Source: CAYLSO01 sp964386525
GTDB taxonomy: Bacteria; Eisenbacteria; RBG-16-71-46; DASYSL01
Reading direction: 5' to 3'
DNA length: 47,535 nt
Assembly (NCBI GenBank): GCA_964386525.1
Contig: CAYLSO010000258.1
Coordinates: 1-47,535, forward strand
Under the pieces are notes generated by a model that was given only the letters and a program-made list of their open reading frames with translations, made no database searches and was not told the origin of the DNA. Of the stretch, positions 16,873-25,668 are shown one piece after another; within the stretch, counting starts at the first letter, position 1, and each line of letters begins with the position of its first letter. A program made the position numbers and the translations under genes.

Positions 16873-18626
16873 TGCCGGGCTCCTTCCACGAGCTGGTCGA
16901 GCTCGGGTCCGGACAGCGGCACTCCGCCGCTGCGCGTCAGGCCGTGGGTGCTGCCCATGTCGGTGAGGCCGCAGAGAAAGCGGCGCAGCTGGCCGCGGTA
17001 GGAGAGCTCCACCACCCCCAGCCACTCGAGGCCGCGGCGCCACTCCTCAAACGCCGCCAGCGGGTACGGGAAGAGGATCTCCGGCAGGAAGGCGCGGTAC
17101 TCGGGGTGCCGGACCACCCACTCGCGCAGCAGCCCGTAGGTGCTCCCCCAGGCCAGGATGCCGCGCTTGGCGTCGGGCCGGCCGAGGGTGCGGAACCAGC
17201 CTGCGGTCTCCTCGGCCATCGGCTCCACCTTGAGGAAGCGCTTGACGTTCATCTGGTGGTGCGTGCCGGTGTCGGCGGTCGGGAAGCCCTCCGGCGTGTG
17301 CTCGATGCCGGCCGCCAGGTAGGTGCCCCCCGGGGTCCCCGGGATGCGGAACGGCGCCACCACCTCGCCCTCCTGGAGCTTGAAGCGCAGCGGCTCGTCG
17401 CCGGCCTTCCAGATGCGCCGCTGCGGCGGCGGCGGCAGCTCGCCGTGAGGATCCCGGATCTGCCGGCGCTGGGCGATGTAGGCGTCCGACAGCACGATGA
17501 CCGGGATCTGGTAGGTCTCGGCCAGGTGGAAGGCCTTGTGCATGACGTCGTGCGCGTGCACCACGTCGTAGACCCCGAGCACGGCGCGCGGGAAGTCCCC
17601 GTGGCCGCCGTAGATGGAGTGGTCGAGGTCGGCCTGCTCCATGCGCGACGGCTGGCCGGTGGCCGGCCCGCCCCGCTGGCAGTCCACGATCACCGACGGC
17701 ACCTCGGCCATGCTCGAGAGCCCGATCATCTCGGTCATCAGGGACAGGCCCGGGCCGCTCGTGGCGGTCATCGCCGGCACGCCGGCGAAGCTCGCCCCGA
17801 TGACCATCCCCATGGCCGCCATCTCGTCCTCGGCCTGGATGAGCTTGCCGCCCGCCTCCGGCAGCTCGTCGATCAGGGTCTCCATGATCTCGGACGACGG
17901 CGTGATCGGGTAGCCGGCGAAGAACCGCATGCCGGCGTCGATGCCGCCGCGCGCCGACGCCTCGTTGCCGCTCTCCACCACCAGTTGCTTCCCGCTGCCC
18001 TGCAGCCGGGCCAGCGTCGCGGGCGCCTCGCCCGCCCAGGCGCGGTCGAGCGCCGCCAGGTTCTTGGCGAGCACCGGCGGCCGGTGGCCGAAGCGCTCGG
18101 TCAGCACCGCGCGCGCCAGCTCCTGCGGCCAGCCCAGCATGCGGCAGAGCAGCGCCAGGCCCACCATGTTCTTGGGCTCGCCCGGCACCTCGACGCCGTT
18201 CTCGATGCGCGCGAAGGGGAAGCGCCAGGGCGTGCCTTGGTAGCCGAGCCAGGCGGGCAGCTGCCCCTCGTCGTGCGCGTCGAGCAGCACGTGGCACTGC
18301 GGGCCCAGGCGCACCGTCCCCTGGAAGCGCTGCATGTCCGTGGTGCGGAAGCAGAGCAGCACGTCGACCTGGTCGCCCTCGTACTGGATCTCGGATTCGG
18401 CGACGCGCAGCACGACGGCCGACTCGCCGCCGCGGATCTGCGGGCCGTACGACTGCACCATCATGCCGTACAGTCCCTGCTTGGCCGCGGCTTGCAGCAG
18501 CAGGTGGCCGAGCAGGACGACGCCGTCGCCGCCGCTGCCGACCATGGCGATGCCGACCGAGCCGGTTCTTGCCTCGGGTCCCGCGCTCACGGGCTCTGCC
18601 TTCTGCCCGAGGGTGGGTGTGCTCAT
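16869..18626 (-). CDS. korA: 2-oxoacid:ferredoxin oxidoreductase, fused gamma-alpha subunit
   Basis: This 585-residue subunit joins the gamma domain (about 22-205: GSGGDGVVLLGHLLLQAA, SYGPQIRGGES) to the alpha domain (about 215-585: FFAGYPITPSSEIME, AEDEMAAMGMVIGASFAG, SGPGLSLMTEMIGL). The YPITP motif contacts the substrate/CoA side in this family. The gamma-alpha fusion is the normal two-gene layout of KorAB. It starts four bases after the rnfB stop, with GGAGG upstream, so it is probably translated from the rnf message. That places ferredoxin reduction and ferredoxin oxidation by Rnf in one transcription unit. Confidence 0.93.
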   Translation of the reverse strand: MSTPTLGQKAEPVSAGPEARTGSVGIAMVGSGGDGVVLLGHLLLQAAAKQGLYGMMVQSYGPQIRGGESAVVLRVAESEIQYEGDQVDVLLCFRTTDMQRFQGTVRLGPQCHVLLDAHDEGQLPAWLGYQGTPWRFPFARIENGVEVPGEPKNMVGLALLCRMLGWPQELARAVLTERFGHRPPVLAKNLAALDRAWAGEAPATLARLQGSGKQLVVESGNEASARGGIDAGMRFFAGYPITPSSEIMETLIDELPEAGGKLIQAEDEMAAMGMVIGASFAGVPAMTATSGPGLSLMTEMIGLSSMAEVPSVIVDCQRGGPATGQPSRMEQADLDHSIYGGHGDFPRAVLGVYDVVHAHDVMHKAFHLAETYQIPVIVLSDAYIAQRRQIRDPHGELPPPPQRRIWKAGDEPLRFKLQEGEVVAPFRIPGTPGGTYLAAGIEHTPEGFPTADTGTHHQMNVKRFLKVEPMAEETAGWFRTLGRPDAKRGILAWGSTYGLLREWVVRHPEYRAFLPEILFPYPLAAFEEWRRGLEWLGVVELSYRGQLRRFLCGLTDMGSTHGLTRSGGVPLSGPELDQLVEGARQ

Positions 18627-18630
18627 AGGG

Positions 18631-19506
18631 TCAGGCCTCCACGACGGCCGCCGCGGGGGCGGCCTCGGGCTGGGGTGGCTGGCCGATGCGGTGCATGATC
18701 GTGCTGGGACAGATGTCCACGCAGGCTTCGTTGCACGACGGACCGTAGGCCAGGCACTTCTCGTGATCGATCCGGATCGTCGTCCCGTCCCAGGCGATGG
18801 CCCCGGCCGGGCACTTGGCGACGCAGCGACGGCAGATCGTGCAGCCCACCATGCAGGTGGGCCGGACGGTCGACTTGTTGTCCCGCGCCACGCAAGACAG
18901 CTCGATGCGGCGGTCGCGCGGGTAGAGCTCGAAGAGCTCCTTGGGGCACGACGGCACGCACAGGCCGCAGCCGGTGCACTTGGCGTTGTCCACCTCCGCG
19001 ATGCCCGAGGCGCCGACGTGCAGCGCGTCGAAGGGGCAGACCTGGACGCAATCGCCGAGCCCCAGGCAGCCGTTCTTGCACGCCTTGGGCCCCCCGAACA
19101 CCAGCGAGGCGGCCGCGCAGGTCCGCACGCCGCGGTACTCCGCCTCGTCGCGGGCGTAAGCGCTGGTGCCGTGGCAGCGCATGACCACCAGCCGGTCCGG
19201 CACCGCGCCCACGGCCTTGTCGGTCAGCTCGCCGAGCGCCTTGGCCACCGCGCCGCGCCCCGGCGTGCACAGATTGGTAGGCACGTCGGCGCGCTCCACC
19301 ACCGCCTCGGCGTAGACCTGGCAGCCGGCGAAGCCGCAGGCGCCGCAGTTGGCCGAGGGCAGTTGGTCGCGCACCGCCTCGACCACCGGGTTCACCGGCA
19401 CCTTGAAGCGCAGCGCCGCCGCGGCCAGGGCAAAGCCGAAGAAGACCCCGAGCAGCGTCAGGACCGCGAAGCCCCAGAGGGCGATGGCGAGAGTCTGCTG
19501 GTCCAA
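18631..19506 (-). CDS. rnfB: Rnf complex iron-sulfur subunit B
   Basis: RnfB takes electrons from ferredoxin and passes them into the membrane Rnf complex. An N-terminal membrane helix (about 7-33) is followed by the CGACGFAGC..C four-Fe/S domain (CxxC-x4-C-x16-C) and then four more ferredoxin-type cysteine groups: CLGLGDCVQVCP, CTGCGLCVPSCP, CTICRRCVAKCP and CNEACVDICP. At 291 residues it is of the long, multi-cluster type found in anaerobes. The only start that keeps the membrane helix is TTG 19506, nine bases after the rnfA stop, with a GGGGAC-like ribosome site. Four bases separate it from korA. Confidence 0.93.
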   Translation of the reverse strand: MDQQTLAIALWGFAVLTLLGVFFGFALAAAALRFKVPVNPVVEAVRDQLPSANCGACGFAGCQVYAEAVVERADVPTNLCTPGRGAVAKALGELTDKAVGAVPDRLVVMRCHGTSAYARDEAEYRGVRTCAAASLVFGGPKACKNGCLGLGDCVQVCPFDALHVGASGIAEVDNAKCTGCGLCVPSCPKELFELYPRDRRIELSCVARDNKSTVRPTCMVGCTICRRCVAKCPAGAIAWDGTTIRIDHEKCLAYGPSCNEACVDICPSTIMHRIGQPPQPEAAPAAAVVEA

Positions 19507-19515
19507 GTCCGTCCC

Positions 19516-20451
19516 CTAGCGGAAGGGGTTCAGCCCCGCGAAACCCATGAACGCGAGGGCGAACAGGCCGGTCAGCGCGAACGCGATGGGCAGGCCCTCG
19601 AAGCTCTTGGGGACCCGCGCCAGCTCGGCCTTCTCGCGCGCGCACGACATCAGGAACAGGGCGATGGCGAACCCCGCGCCCGACCCCACGGCCAGAGCCA
19701 GGGCCTCCCAGGGCCCGGCGTTGGCCGAAGCGTTGAGCAGCGGCACCGCCAGGATGATGCAGTTCGTGGTGATCAGCATCAAGTAGATGCCGAACTTCTG
19801 GTGCAGCAAGCGGTTGAGCTTCTTGAGCACGGTGTCCACCAGCTGCACCAGGAAGGCGACGATGCCGATGAACACCAGCACCTGCAGGAAGCGCAGGTCG
19901 AGCGGGCTCAGCACGTACGTGTAGATGGCCCACGACAGCATGGCGCTGGCCACCATGACCACCGTGAAGGTGATCCCCATGCCGATGGAGGTGTCCTGCC
20001 GCTTGGACACGCCGAAGAACACGCACAGCCCGAGGTAGCGCGTGAACACGAAGTTGTTGATCAGCGACGCCGACAGCACCACCGAGAGCAGCAGCGCCCA
20101 GGCGGCGGGCTTGACCTCGCGCACGGCCCGCGGGCGGTGGATCTCGAGCCGGTAGTGGTTCTGCGGGCTCACCGTCTGCGCCAGCGTGAGCCACAGCTTG
20201 CCGTCCGGCCGCACCGTGACCTCCGTCACCTCCATGGCCACGTCCGGCGCCAGCGCCTCGGTGACGCGGAAGTTGCCCGGCGACAGGTCGGCCACCGGCT
20301 GGCCCAGCTGCACCAGCACGTGGTGGGGCGCCAGCATGCGGGCGTTCTCGATCACCGGCGCGGCGGCCGCCGCGGCCCCCCCGGCCCACAGCGCCGCCAC
20401 GGCGGCCGCCAGGGCGCCGGCGGCCGCCCGCGTCCGCATCCGCCTAGCCAT
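19516..20451 (-). CDS. rnfA: Rnf complex membrane subunit A with extra N-terminal exported domain
   Basis: Residues about 117-311 are a normal RnfA: six membrane helices, SASLINNFVFTRYLGLCVFFGVSK near the start with the Cys that helps hold the intramembrane FeS centre, and ITTNCIILAVPLL for its partner Cys. Before this lies something RnfA usually lacks. Residues 1-30 resemble a signal peptide, and about 32-115 form a small beta-rich, Ig-like domain (VIENARMLAPHHVLVQLGQPV, LWLTLAQTVSPQNHYRLEI). The fusion is in frame without a stop, and ATG 20451 has GGAGGAGG upstream, so the extension is probably real. It would lie outside the cytoplasmic membrane; its role is unknown. Overlaps the rnfE end by eight bases. 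Confidence 0.92.
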   Translation of the reverse strand: MARRMRTRAAAGALAAAVAALWAGGAAAAAAPVIENARMLAPHHVLVQLGQPVADLSPGNFRVTEALAPDVAMEVTEVTVRPDGKLWLTLAQTVSPQNHYRLEIHRPRAVREVKPAAWALLLSVVLSASLINNFVFTRYLGLCVFFGVSKRQDTSIGMGITFTVVMVASAMLSWAIYTYVLSPLDLRFLQVLVFIGIVAFLVQLVDTVLKKLNRLLHQKFGIYLMLITTNCIILAVPLLNASANAGPWEALALAVGSGAGFAIALFLMSCAREKAELARVPKSFEGLPIAFALTGLFALAFMGFAGLNPFR

Positions 20452-21109
20452 GCGCCCCTCCTCCCCCGCCGGGCCGCCGGGCCGCGCCGCCGGACAGGCG
20501 CCGCTCGACCAAGTTGAAGAACGCCATGAGCAGCGCGATCGAGAAGAACCCGCCGGCCGGCAGGATGAAGAACAGGAGCGGCTTGTGCGGCAGGAGGGCG
20601 TGCCCGGCGATGGCGCCGCCGCCCAGCAGCTCGCGGAAGGCGCCGATCACGACCAGCGCGAACAGGAAGCCGAGACCCATGCCGAGGCCGTCGAAGAAGG
20701 TCGGCACCAGCGGTTGCTTGGAGGCGAACAGCTCGAGGCGCGAGATGATGATGGCGAAGGCCACGATGAGCTTCACGTAGAGGCCGACCTGCGCGTACAG
20801 CGCCGGGAAGAACGCCGCCAGCACCATGTCGATGCAGCTCACCCACACGGCGATGATGATGGTGTAGACCGGGATGCGCACCCGCGGGTGGATGCTGCGC
20901 CGGACCAGCGCCACGCTGACGCTCGACAGCACTTGCACCACCAGCACCGCCACGCCCAGGATGAGGCCGTTCATCACCGTGGTGGTGACGGCCACCGCCG
21001 GGCACAGCGACAGCGCCAGCCGGAACACCGGGTTCTCGGCGAAGATGCCGTTGAGCAGCAGCCGGCCGGCGCCGGGCGCCGGGGGCCGCGGGACGGCGGC
21101 GGTGCTCAT
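20444..21109 (-). CDS. rnfE: Rnf complex membrane subunit E
   Basis: The 221-residue integral membrane protein has six hydrophobic helices and the RnfE/NqrD signatures NPVFRLALSLCPAVAVTTT, AVWVSCIDMVL and GLGMGLGFLFALVVIGAFREL. The two Cys (in LSLCPAV and VSCIDM) match those that bind the buried FeS cluster together with RnfA. It helps move electrons across the membrane in the Na+/H+ pump. ATG 21109 overlaps the rnfG stop (ATGA), with GGGAG upstream. The C-terminus is Gly/Arg-rich and overlaps the rnfA ribosome site. Confidence 0.93.
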   Translation of the reverse strand: MSTAAVPRPPAPGAGRLLLNGIFAENPVFRLALSLCPAVAVTTTVMNGLILGVAVLVVQVLSSVSVALVRRSIHPRVRIPVYTIIIAVWVSCIDMVLAAFFPALYAQVGLYVKLIVAFAIIISRLELFASKQPLVPTFFDGLGMGLGFLFALVVIGAFRELLGGGAIAGHALLPHKPLLFFILPAGGFFSIALLMAFFNLVERRLSGGAARRPGGGGGAHG

Positions 21110-21975
21110 GGCTTCTCTCCCAGCAGCGGAGAGACCAGCGACCAGCGGTAGCGGAAGCGGTTCACGGTGCTGCGCACCCCCATGGTGAGGGCCCGACTCG
21201 AGATGGTGGCGCCGGTGACGGCGTACACCGGCTGGACGCTCTCGCGCTCCAGGAGCCCGCCGTAGCGCGAGCGCCATTGCGCCGGCGGCAGGCGCTGCAG
21301 CTCGAGCAGGGCGGCCCGCCAGTCCTCGGGCATGGGGTCCTTGGTCACGTCCAGCGTGCTGGCGCCCTCGGCCGTGCGGCCGAAGTATTGCCCCTGAAAC
21401 CACGGGGCGGCGATCTCGGCGCCCAGCCCCGGGTCCTCCTCGTGCTCGATGACCCGCACCCCGAGGATGTCGAAGGCGGCGTCGAGGGCCACGAAGAAGC
21501 GCACGATGTTCTTGTAGCCGCGCGTCTCGCCCTCGATGACGAAACCGGTGGTGGAGTCGCCCTGCATGGCCACGAAGATGCGGCCCAGCGGCTTGAGCCC
21601 CTCCTCGGCCTCGCCGCCGCGCAGCCCGGCGCGGGCCCGCCCGAGCAGCTGGCCGCTCAGCGCGAAGGTCAGCTCGGTGCCGGTCTCGGCGCCCCTGGGC
21701 GCGGCGCGATAGACCACCTGGTCGCGCGCCGGGTCGAGGTACTGGCGGATCTCGACGACGCTGGCGTCGGGGCCGAGGCGCAGCAGCTGCGCGATGGAGC
21801 GGTGCTCGGAAGCGGCGCGCGCCACCTCCTGGTAGCGGTTGGTGGCCACGTAGGTGGCGCCCAGGATGGCCCCGCCGAGGGCGCAGTAGAGCGTCACCGA
21901 GCCGGCGATGCGCAGGATCTCGCCCAGCGGCCGGCCCTCGCCGCGCGGCGCCGGTGCGGCGGTCGGACGGTTCAC
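21106..21975 (-). CDS. rnfG: Rnf complex FMN-binding subunit G
   Basis: This 289-residue subunit has an N-terminal membrane helix (about 22-45) and an exported FMN-binding domain. The flavinylation signature is VTGATISSRA near residue 260, in which the Thr or Ser after GAT receives FMN from ApbE; the apbE gene is in the same operon. The stretch LGVRVIEHEEDPGLGAEIA..WF also fits RnfG/NqrC. GTG 21975 overlaps the rnfD stop (GTGA), which fits coupling and the predicted membrane helix. Confidence 0.92.
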   Translation of the reverse strand: MNRPTAAPAPRGEGRPLGEILRIAGSVTLYCALGGAILGATYVATNRYQEVARAASEHRSIAQLLRLGPDASVVEIRQYLDPARDQVVYRAAPRGAETGTELTFALSGQLLGRARAGLRGGEAEEGLKPLGRIFVAMQGDSTTGFVIEGETRGYKNIVRFFVALDAAFDILGVRVIEHEEDPGLGAEIAAPWFQGQYFGRTAEGASTLDVTKDPMPEDWRAALLELQRLPPAQWRSRYGGLLERESVQPVYAVTGATISSRALTMGVRSTVNRFRYRWSLVSPLLGEKP

Positions 21976-22952
21976 GACGGCACCCCCACGGGCATGGTGC
22001 GCGGCGGCCGGAACCAGTTGTTGAGCGCCGGCGTCAGCGTGTTGCCGATGAGGATGGCGTAGCAGATGCCCTCGGGGTAGCCGCCGTAGACCCGGATCAG
22101 GCCGGTGAGCACCCCGACCACCAAGCCGAAGACGATCTGACCGTTGCGGGTCTTGGGCGAGGTGACGTAGTCGGTGGCCATGAAGAAGGCCCCGAGCCAC
22201 AGCCCGCCGCTCAGCAGGTGCAGGGCGCTGGCGCCGGTGAACGAGGTCACCAGGGCGACGCCGCCGATGACGCTCAGCGGGATGGTGGGCTTGATGATGT
22301 CGCGGATCAGAAGCACCAGCGCCCCCAGCCCCAGCATGGCCACCGAGACCTCGCCGATGGAGCCCGGGCGCAGGCCCATGATGAGGCTCACGTAGGGGCC
22401 GCCGGGCCCGCTCAGCAGCTGCATCGCCTTCTCCGGCCCCTGCTCGCGCAGCACCACCAGCGGCGTCGCCGTGGTCACCGCCTGCAGCTTGTCGCCGTAC
22501 CAGAGGCGCGGCCAGGCCCAACCGGTGGTCATGACCACCGGGAAGGTGGCGAGCATGAAGGCGCGCCCGATCATCGCCGGGTTGAAGAGGTTGTAGCCCA
22601 GGCCGCCGAAGATCATCTTGCCGAAGACGACGGCGAACGCCCCGCCGAGGGCCGCCTGCCAGGGGGCCACCAGCGGGGGCAGCGTCAGGGCCAGCAGCAA
22701 TCCGGTGCAGAACGCGCTGCCGTCGCGCAGCGAGCTGCGCGCCTTCATGGCCCGCGCCGCCAACCACTCCCCGATCAGGGCCCCGGCGACGGAGCCCACG
22801 ATCACCCACGCGGCGCGAGGGCCGAAGAGGAAAATCCCCCAGGCGCTGGCCGGCAGCAGCGCGCCGTTCACCCACCACATGATCTCCGCGGTGGAGGCCC
22901 CGGCGCGCACGTGCGGGCCCGGGGCGACGACGAAGCGGCGCTCCTCGCTCAT
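21972..22952 (-). CDS. rnfD: Rnf complex membrane subunit D, flavoprotein
   Basis: The 326-residue polytopic membrane protein has the RnfD/NqrB signatures GLGYNLFNPAMIGRAFML, GKMIFGGLGY and GGYPEGICYAILIGNTLTPALN. A flavinylation-type segment AVTTATPLVVL provides a Thr for covalent FMN, placed as in NqrB/RnfD though the usual SGAT reads TTAT. It probably forms part of the ion channel. ATG 22952 overlaps the rnfC stop (ATGA). Confidence 0.93.
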   Translation of the reverse strand: MSEERRFVVAPGPHVRAGASTAEIMWWVNGALLPASAWGIFLFGPRAAWVIVGSVAGALIGEWLAARAMKARSSLRDGSAFCTGLLLALTLPPLVAPWQAALGGAFAVVFGKMIFGGLGYNLFNPAMIGRAFMLATFPVVMTTGWAWPRLWYGDKLQAVTTATPLVVLREQGPEKAMQLLSGPGGPYVSLIMGLRPGSIGEVSVAMLGLGALVLLIRDIIKPTIPLSVIGGVALVTSFTGASALHLLSGGLWLGAFFMATDYVTSPKTRNGQIVFGLVVGVLTGLIRVYGGYPEGICYAILIGNTLTPALNNWFRPPRTMPVGVPS

Positions 22953-24298
22953 CCGGCCTTCACCTGGCGGGCCCGGCGCAGCGCCGACTTGGCGATCTGC
23001 ATGAACTGCAGGAGCGGGCGCTCCGCCGGGCAGACGTAGGTGCAGCAGCCGCACTCGTAGCAGTCGGTCGCGCCGAACGGGTCGGTGTCCAGGGTGCGCC
23101 CCGCCTCGACCCGCACCGACACCGCGTCGGGCTCGAGGCCGAGCGGGCACGCCTCGATGCATCGCCCGCACTGGATGCAGGGGTGGTAGCCCCCCTCGAG
23201 GGGGCCAGCGCCGGTGAGCAGCGTCAGCCCGTTCATGCCCTTGAGCAGCGGCAGGTCGAGGCGCGGCAGCGCCCGCCCCATCATCGGGCCGCCGGCCACC
23301 AGGCGGGTGGTGCCGTCGGCCATGCCGCCGCAGAAGCTCACCAGCTGGCTGAGCGGCGTGCCGAGCGGGGCGAGGACGTTCTTGGGGTCCAGGATGCCCG
23401 GGCCGGTGACCGTGATGACGCGGTCGAGCAGCGGCCGGCGGTAGCGCACCGCCTCGTACACCGCCTGTGCCGTGGCCACGTTCTGCACCAGAACGCCCAC
23501 CGCCAGCGGCAGGGCCCGCGCCGGCACCACGCGGCCGGTGAGCGAGGTCACCAGCTGGCGCTCGGCCCCCTGCGGGTAGCGCACCTCGCAGGGCACGACC
23601 TCCACGGGGAGGCCGCCGGGGATCTCCGCCGCGGCGCGCTCGAGCGGCTCTCTGGCCTCGAGCTTGTCGGCCTCGATGCCGATGAGCACGCGCCCGCCGC
23701 CGGTCAGCCGCGCCATGAGGCGCGCGCCCTCCACGACCTCGAGCGGGTGGGCGAGCATGGTGCGGAAGTCGGCGGTCAGGAACGGCTCGCACTCCGAGCC
23801 GTTGATGACCACGGTGTCGACGGTCGTGCCCTCGGGCAGGGCGAGCTTGCGGAAGGTCGGGAACGCCGCCCCACCGAGGCCGACGATGCCGGCCTCGCGG
23901 ATGCGCGCCAGCATCTCGTCGCGCGGGCAGTCGCGCCAGAGCGGGTCTCCGGGGAACGCCAGCGGCGGCGGGGCGTCGGCCGCCGCTTCGATCACCATCA
24001 TGGGCGCGTTGACGAGCGTCGGATGCGGGCGTTTCACCGTCGGCTTGACCCGCCCCGAAAGGCTGGCGTGCACCGGCACGCCGCCGGGGCCGGCCTCGGC
24101 GACCTTCTGGCCGCGCGCCACCAGGTCGCCCTTCTTGACGATCTCGGTGGCGGTGGCGCCGAAGCTCTCCACCAGGGGAAGCCACACCTCGCGCGGCGGC
24201 GGCACGAGCGGCTCGATGGGCTTGTGCGCGGTGCGCTCCTTGCCCGAATCGACGTGGACCCCGCCCTTGCCGAAGCTCCGCAGCTGGATGGCCTGCAT
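22949..24298 (-). CDS. rnfC: Rnf complex NADH-interacting subunit C
   Basis: The 449-residue peripheral subunit links the complex to NAD(H). The N-terminus carries a barrel-sandwich (GQKVAEAGPGGVPVHASLSG), then the nucleotide/FMN region IVGLGGAAFPTFRKL and INGSECEPFLTADFR, and two ferredoxin-like groups, CIQCGRCIEACP and CYECGCCTYVCP, near the C-terminus. The length is typical of short RnfC without the long repeat tail seen in enterobacteria. ATG 24298 begins five bases after the apbE stop; the ribosome site (AGGCGGG) is modest, so it is probably translated by coupling. Confidence 0.93.
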   Translation of the reverse strand: MQAIQLRSFGKGGVHVDSGKERTAHKPIEPLVPPPREVWLPLVESFGATATEIVKKGDLVARGQKVAEAGPGGVPVHASLSGRVKPTVKRPHPTLVNAPMMVIEAAADAPPPLAFPGDPLWRDCPRDEMLARIREAGIVGLGGAAFPTFRKLALPEGTTVDTVVINGSECEPFLTADFRTMLAHPLEVVEGARLMARLTGGGRVLIGIEADKLEAREPLERAAAEIPGGLPVEVVPCEVRYPQGAERQLVTSLTGRVVPARALPLAVGVLVQNVATAQAVYEAVRYRRPLLDRVITVTGPGILDPKNVLAPLGTPLSQLVSFCGGMADGTTRLVAGGPMMGRALPRLDLPLLKGMNGLTLLTGAGPLEGGYHPCIQCGRCIEACPLGLEPDAVSVRVEAGRTLDTDPFGATDCYECGCCTYVCPAERPLLQFMQIAKSALRRARQVKAG

Positions 24299-24303
24299 CC
24301 CGC

Positions 24304-25323
24304 CTACCCGATGAAGTGGGCCGCCCGCGCCCCGGCCCAGCCGCGGAAGCGGTCGGGCCCGAGCAGGAAGGCGACGGTGGAGAGCACGTCGGATTCCGTG
24401 CCGGTGGCAGCCAGGATGCTGACGGAGAGCGGCCCGTCGGCCGGCCGCCCGCGGCGGGCGTCGAGCAGGTGGCCCACCTCGCGCGCGCCCAGCGGATGGT
24501 GCTGCTCGGCGTTGCCGCTGGTGGCCACGGCGGCGTCGCGCAGGTGGAAGGTGCGGTCGATGCGGCCGGTGGCCGGGTGGAGCACGCCCACCGCCCAGCC
24601 CGCCGCGCCGTCCTCCGGCACGCCCAGGCCGTAGACGTTGCCGCCCACGTCCACCAGGCCCGACTCGATCCCCGCGGCGCGCAGCGCGGCGACGGCGCGG
24701 TCGAGGGCCCAGCCCTTGCCGATGGAGCCCAGGTCGAGGCCGGCGCCGGAGCGCGCCAGGCCGAGAGTGCCGGCCGAGCGGTCCGCCACCACGTGCGACC
24801 AGCCGGTGCGCGCCAGCGCGTCGGCGATCTCGCGGTCGGTGGGGAAGCGCCGGCGTCCGGAATCGTAGAAGCCGTAGAGGCGCATGAGCGGCAGCACGGT
24901 CGGGTCGTAGACGCCGCCGCTGGCGCGGGCCGCCGCCGCGGCGCGCTCCGCGACCCCGAGCAGCGCGGCGTCCACGCGCACCGCGCCGCGCCCCGCCGCG
25001 GCGTTGACGCGCGCCAGCTGGCTGTCGGCGCGGTGCAGGCTCATCTGGGCGTCCACCGCCCGCAACGCGGCGAACGCCCCGGCGATGGCGCGCTCCGCCC
25101 GCGCGGGATCGCCGCTGCGGGCCACCACCCGCACCCAGGTCCCGAGGGCCGGGCGACTGGCTTCCACGCTCGTCGGCCGGGCGCCGCGGTCGCGCAAGAA
25201 CAGCGGAGCCACGGCGCCGGCGCCGGCGAGCGCGCCGAGGCCGGCGAGGAAGCGGCGTCGGCTCAGCGAGTCGCCGGCCGGCTGGCGCCAAAGCAGACGC
25301 CGTAGCAATGTATTTGCTTCCAT
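24304..25323 (-). CDS. apbE: FAD:protein FMN transferase (ApbE), Tat-exported
   Basis: ApbE moves FMN from FAD to a Thr/Ser of target flavoproteins outside the membrane; RnfG and RnfD, encoded next in the operon, are its expected targets. The 339-residue protein starts with a twin-arginine signal (SRRRFLAG near 21-28). Domain marks are LGTWVRVVA, YDPTVLPLMRLYG, GLDLGSIGKGWALD and the Mg-binding TESDVLSTVAF. Start ATG 25323 has GGAGGG. First gene of the operon and divergent from a ferredoxin gene. Confidence 0.93.
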   Translation of the reverse strand: MEANTLLRRLLWRQPAGDSLSRRRFLAGLGALAGAGAVAPLFLRDRGARPTSVEASRPALGTWVRVVARSGDPARAERAIAGAFAALRAVDAQMSLHRADSQLARVNAAAGRGAVRVDAALLGVAERAAAAARASGGVYDPTVLPLMRLYGFYDSGRRRFPTDREIADALARTGWSHVVADRSAGTLGLARSGAGLDLGSIGKGWALDRAVAALRAAGIESGLVDVGGNVYGLGVPEDGAAGWAVGVLHPATGRIDRTFHLRDAAVATSGNAEQHHPLGAREVGHLLDARRGRPADGPLSVSILAATGTESDVLSTVAFLLGPDRFRGWAGARAAHFIG

Positions 25324-25350
25324 GGGGTCCCTCCGCTGGGCTCAGAGCGC

Positions 25351-25379
25351 ATTCTACACCTCGCGCGTTCCCGCAGAAT
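25351..25379 (-). promoter_or_regulatory. Possible promoter of the apbE-rnf-kor operon
   Basis: On the minus strand TAGAAT (25351-25356) is a good -10 box, 28 bases before the apbE start. The matching -35 at 17 bases (ATTCTG, 25374-25379) is poor. The region 25324-25461 is AT-richer than its surroundings and must also serve the divergent ferredoxin gene. Confidence 0.35.
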
Positions 25380-25461
25380 CCTCTATCTTATCGAAGAACA
25401 GGCGGCAAGGGCCCGTCCGCCAAGCGAACCGGGCCCACCAGATCCAACGGGAGAAATCACG

Positions 25462-25668
25462 ATGGGCAAGCTGCCCGAGTTCTACGTCGATGCCGATCTC
25501 TGCACCGAGTGCGAGGACTGCTACAAGCTCCTTCCCGGCATCTTCCGCAAGGTGGACGGCGAGGAGATCGCCGAGGTGTTCAACACCGATATCGACGAGT
25601 CGCAGAAGCCGGCGGTCGAGAAGATCATGGCGGAGTGCCCCGGCCACGCCATCCTGTGGAAGAAGTGA
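25462..25668 (+). CDS. Small single-cluster ferredoxin
   Basis: The 68-residue acidic protein has a CTECEDC motif (residues about 14-20) plus a distal Cys in ECPGHAI, giving the four cysteines of one [4Fe-4S] cluster, as in short ferredoxins of the Pyrococcus/Desulfovibrio kind. It lies divergent from the Rnf-Kor operon and is a natural candidate for the electron shuttle between KorAB and RnfB, though this is inferred from position only. ATG 25462 has GGGAGA upstream. Confidence 0.9.
   Translation: MGKLPEFYVDADLCTECEDCYKLLPGIFRKVDGEEIAEVFNTDIDESQKPAVEKIMAECPGHAILWKK

Noticed and set aside
22949..25291. A 780-codon frame extending rnfC upstream
   Set aside because: The upstream part overlaps apbE in another frame; the rnfC start at 24298 gives a normal RnfC N-terminus.
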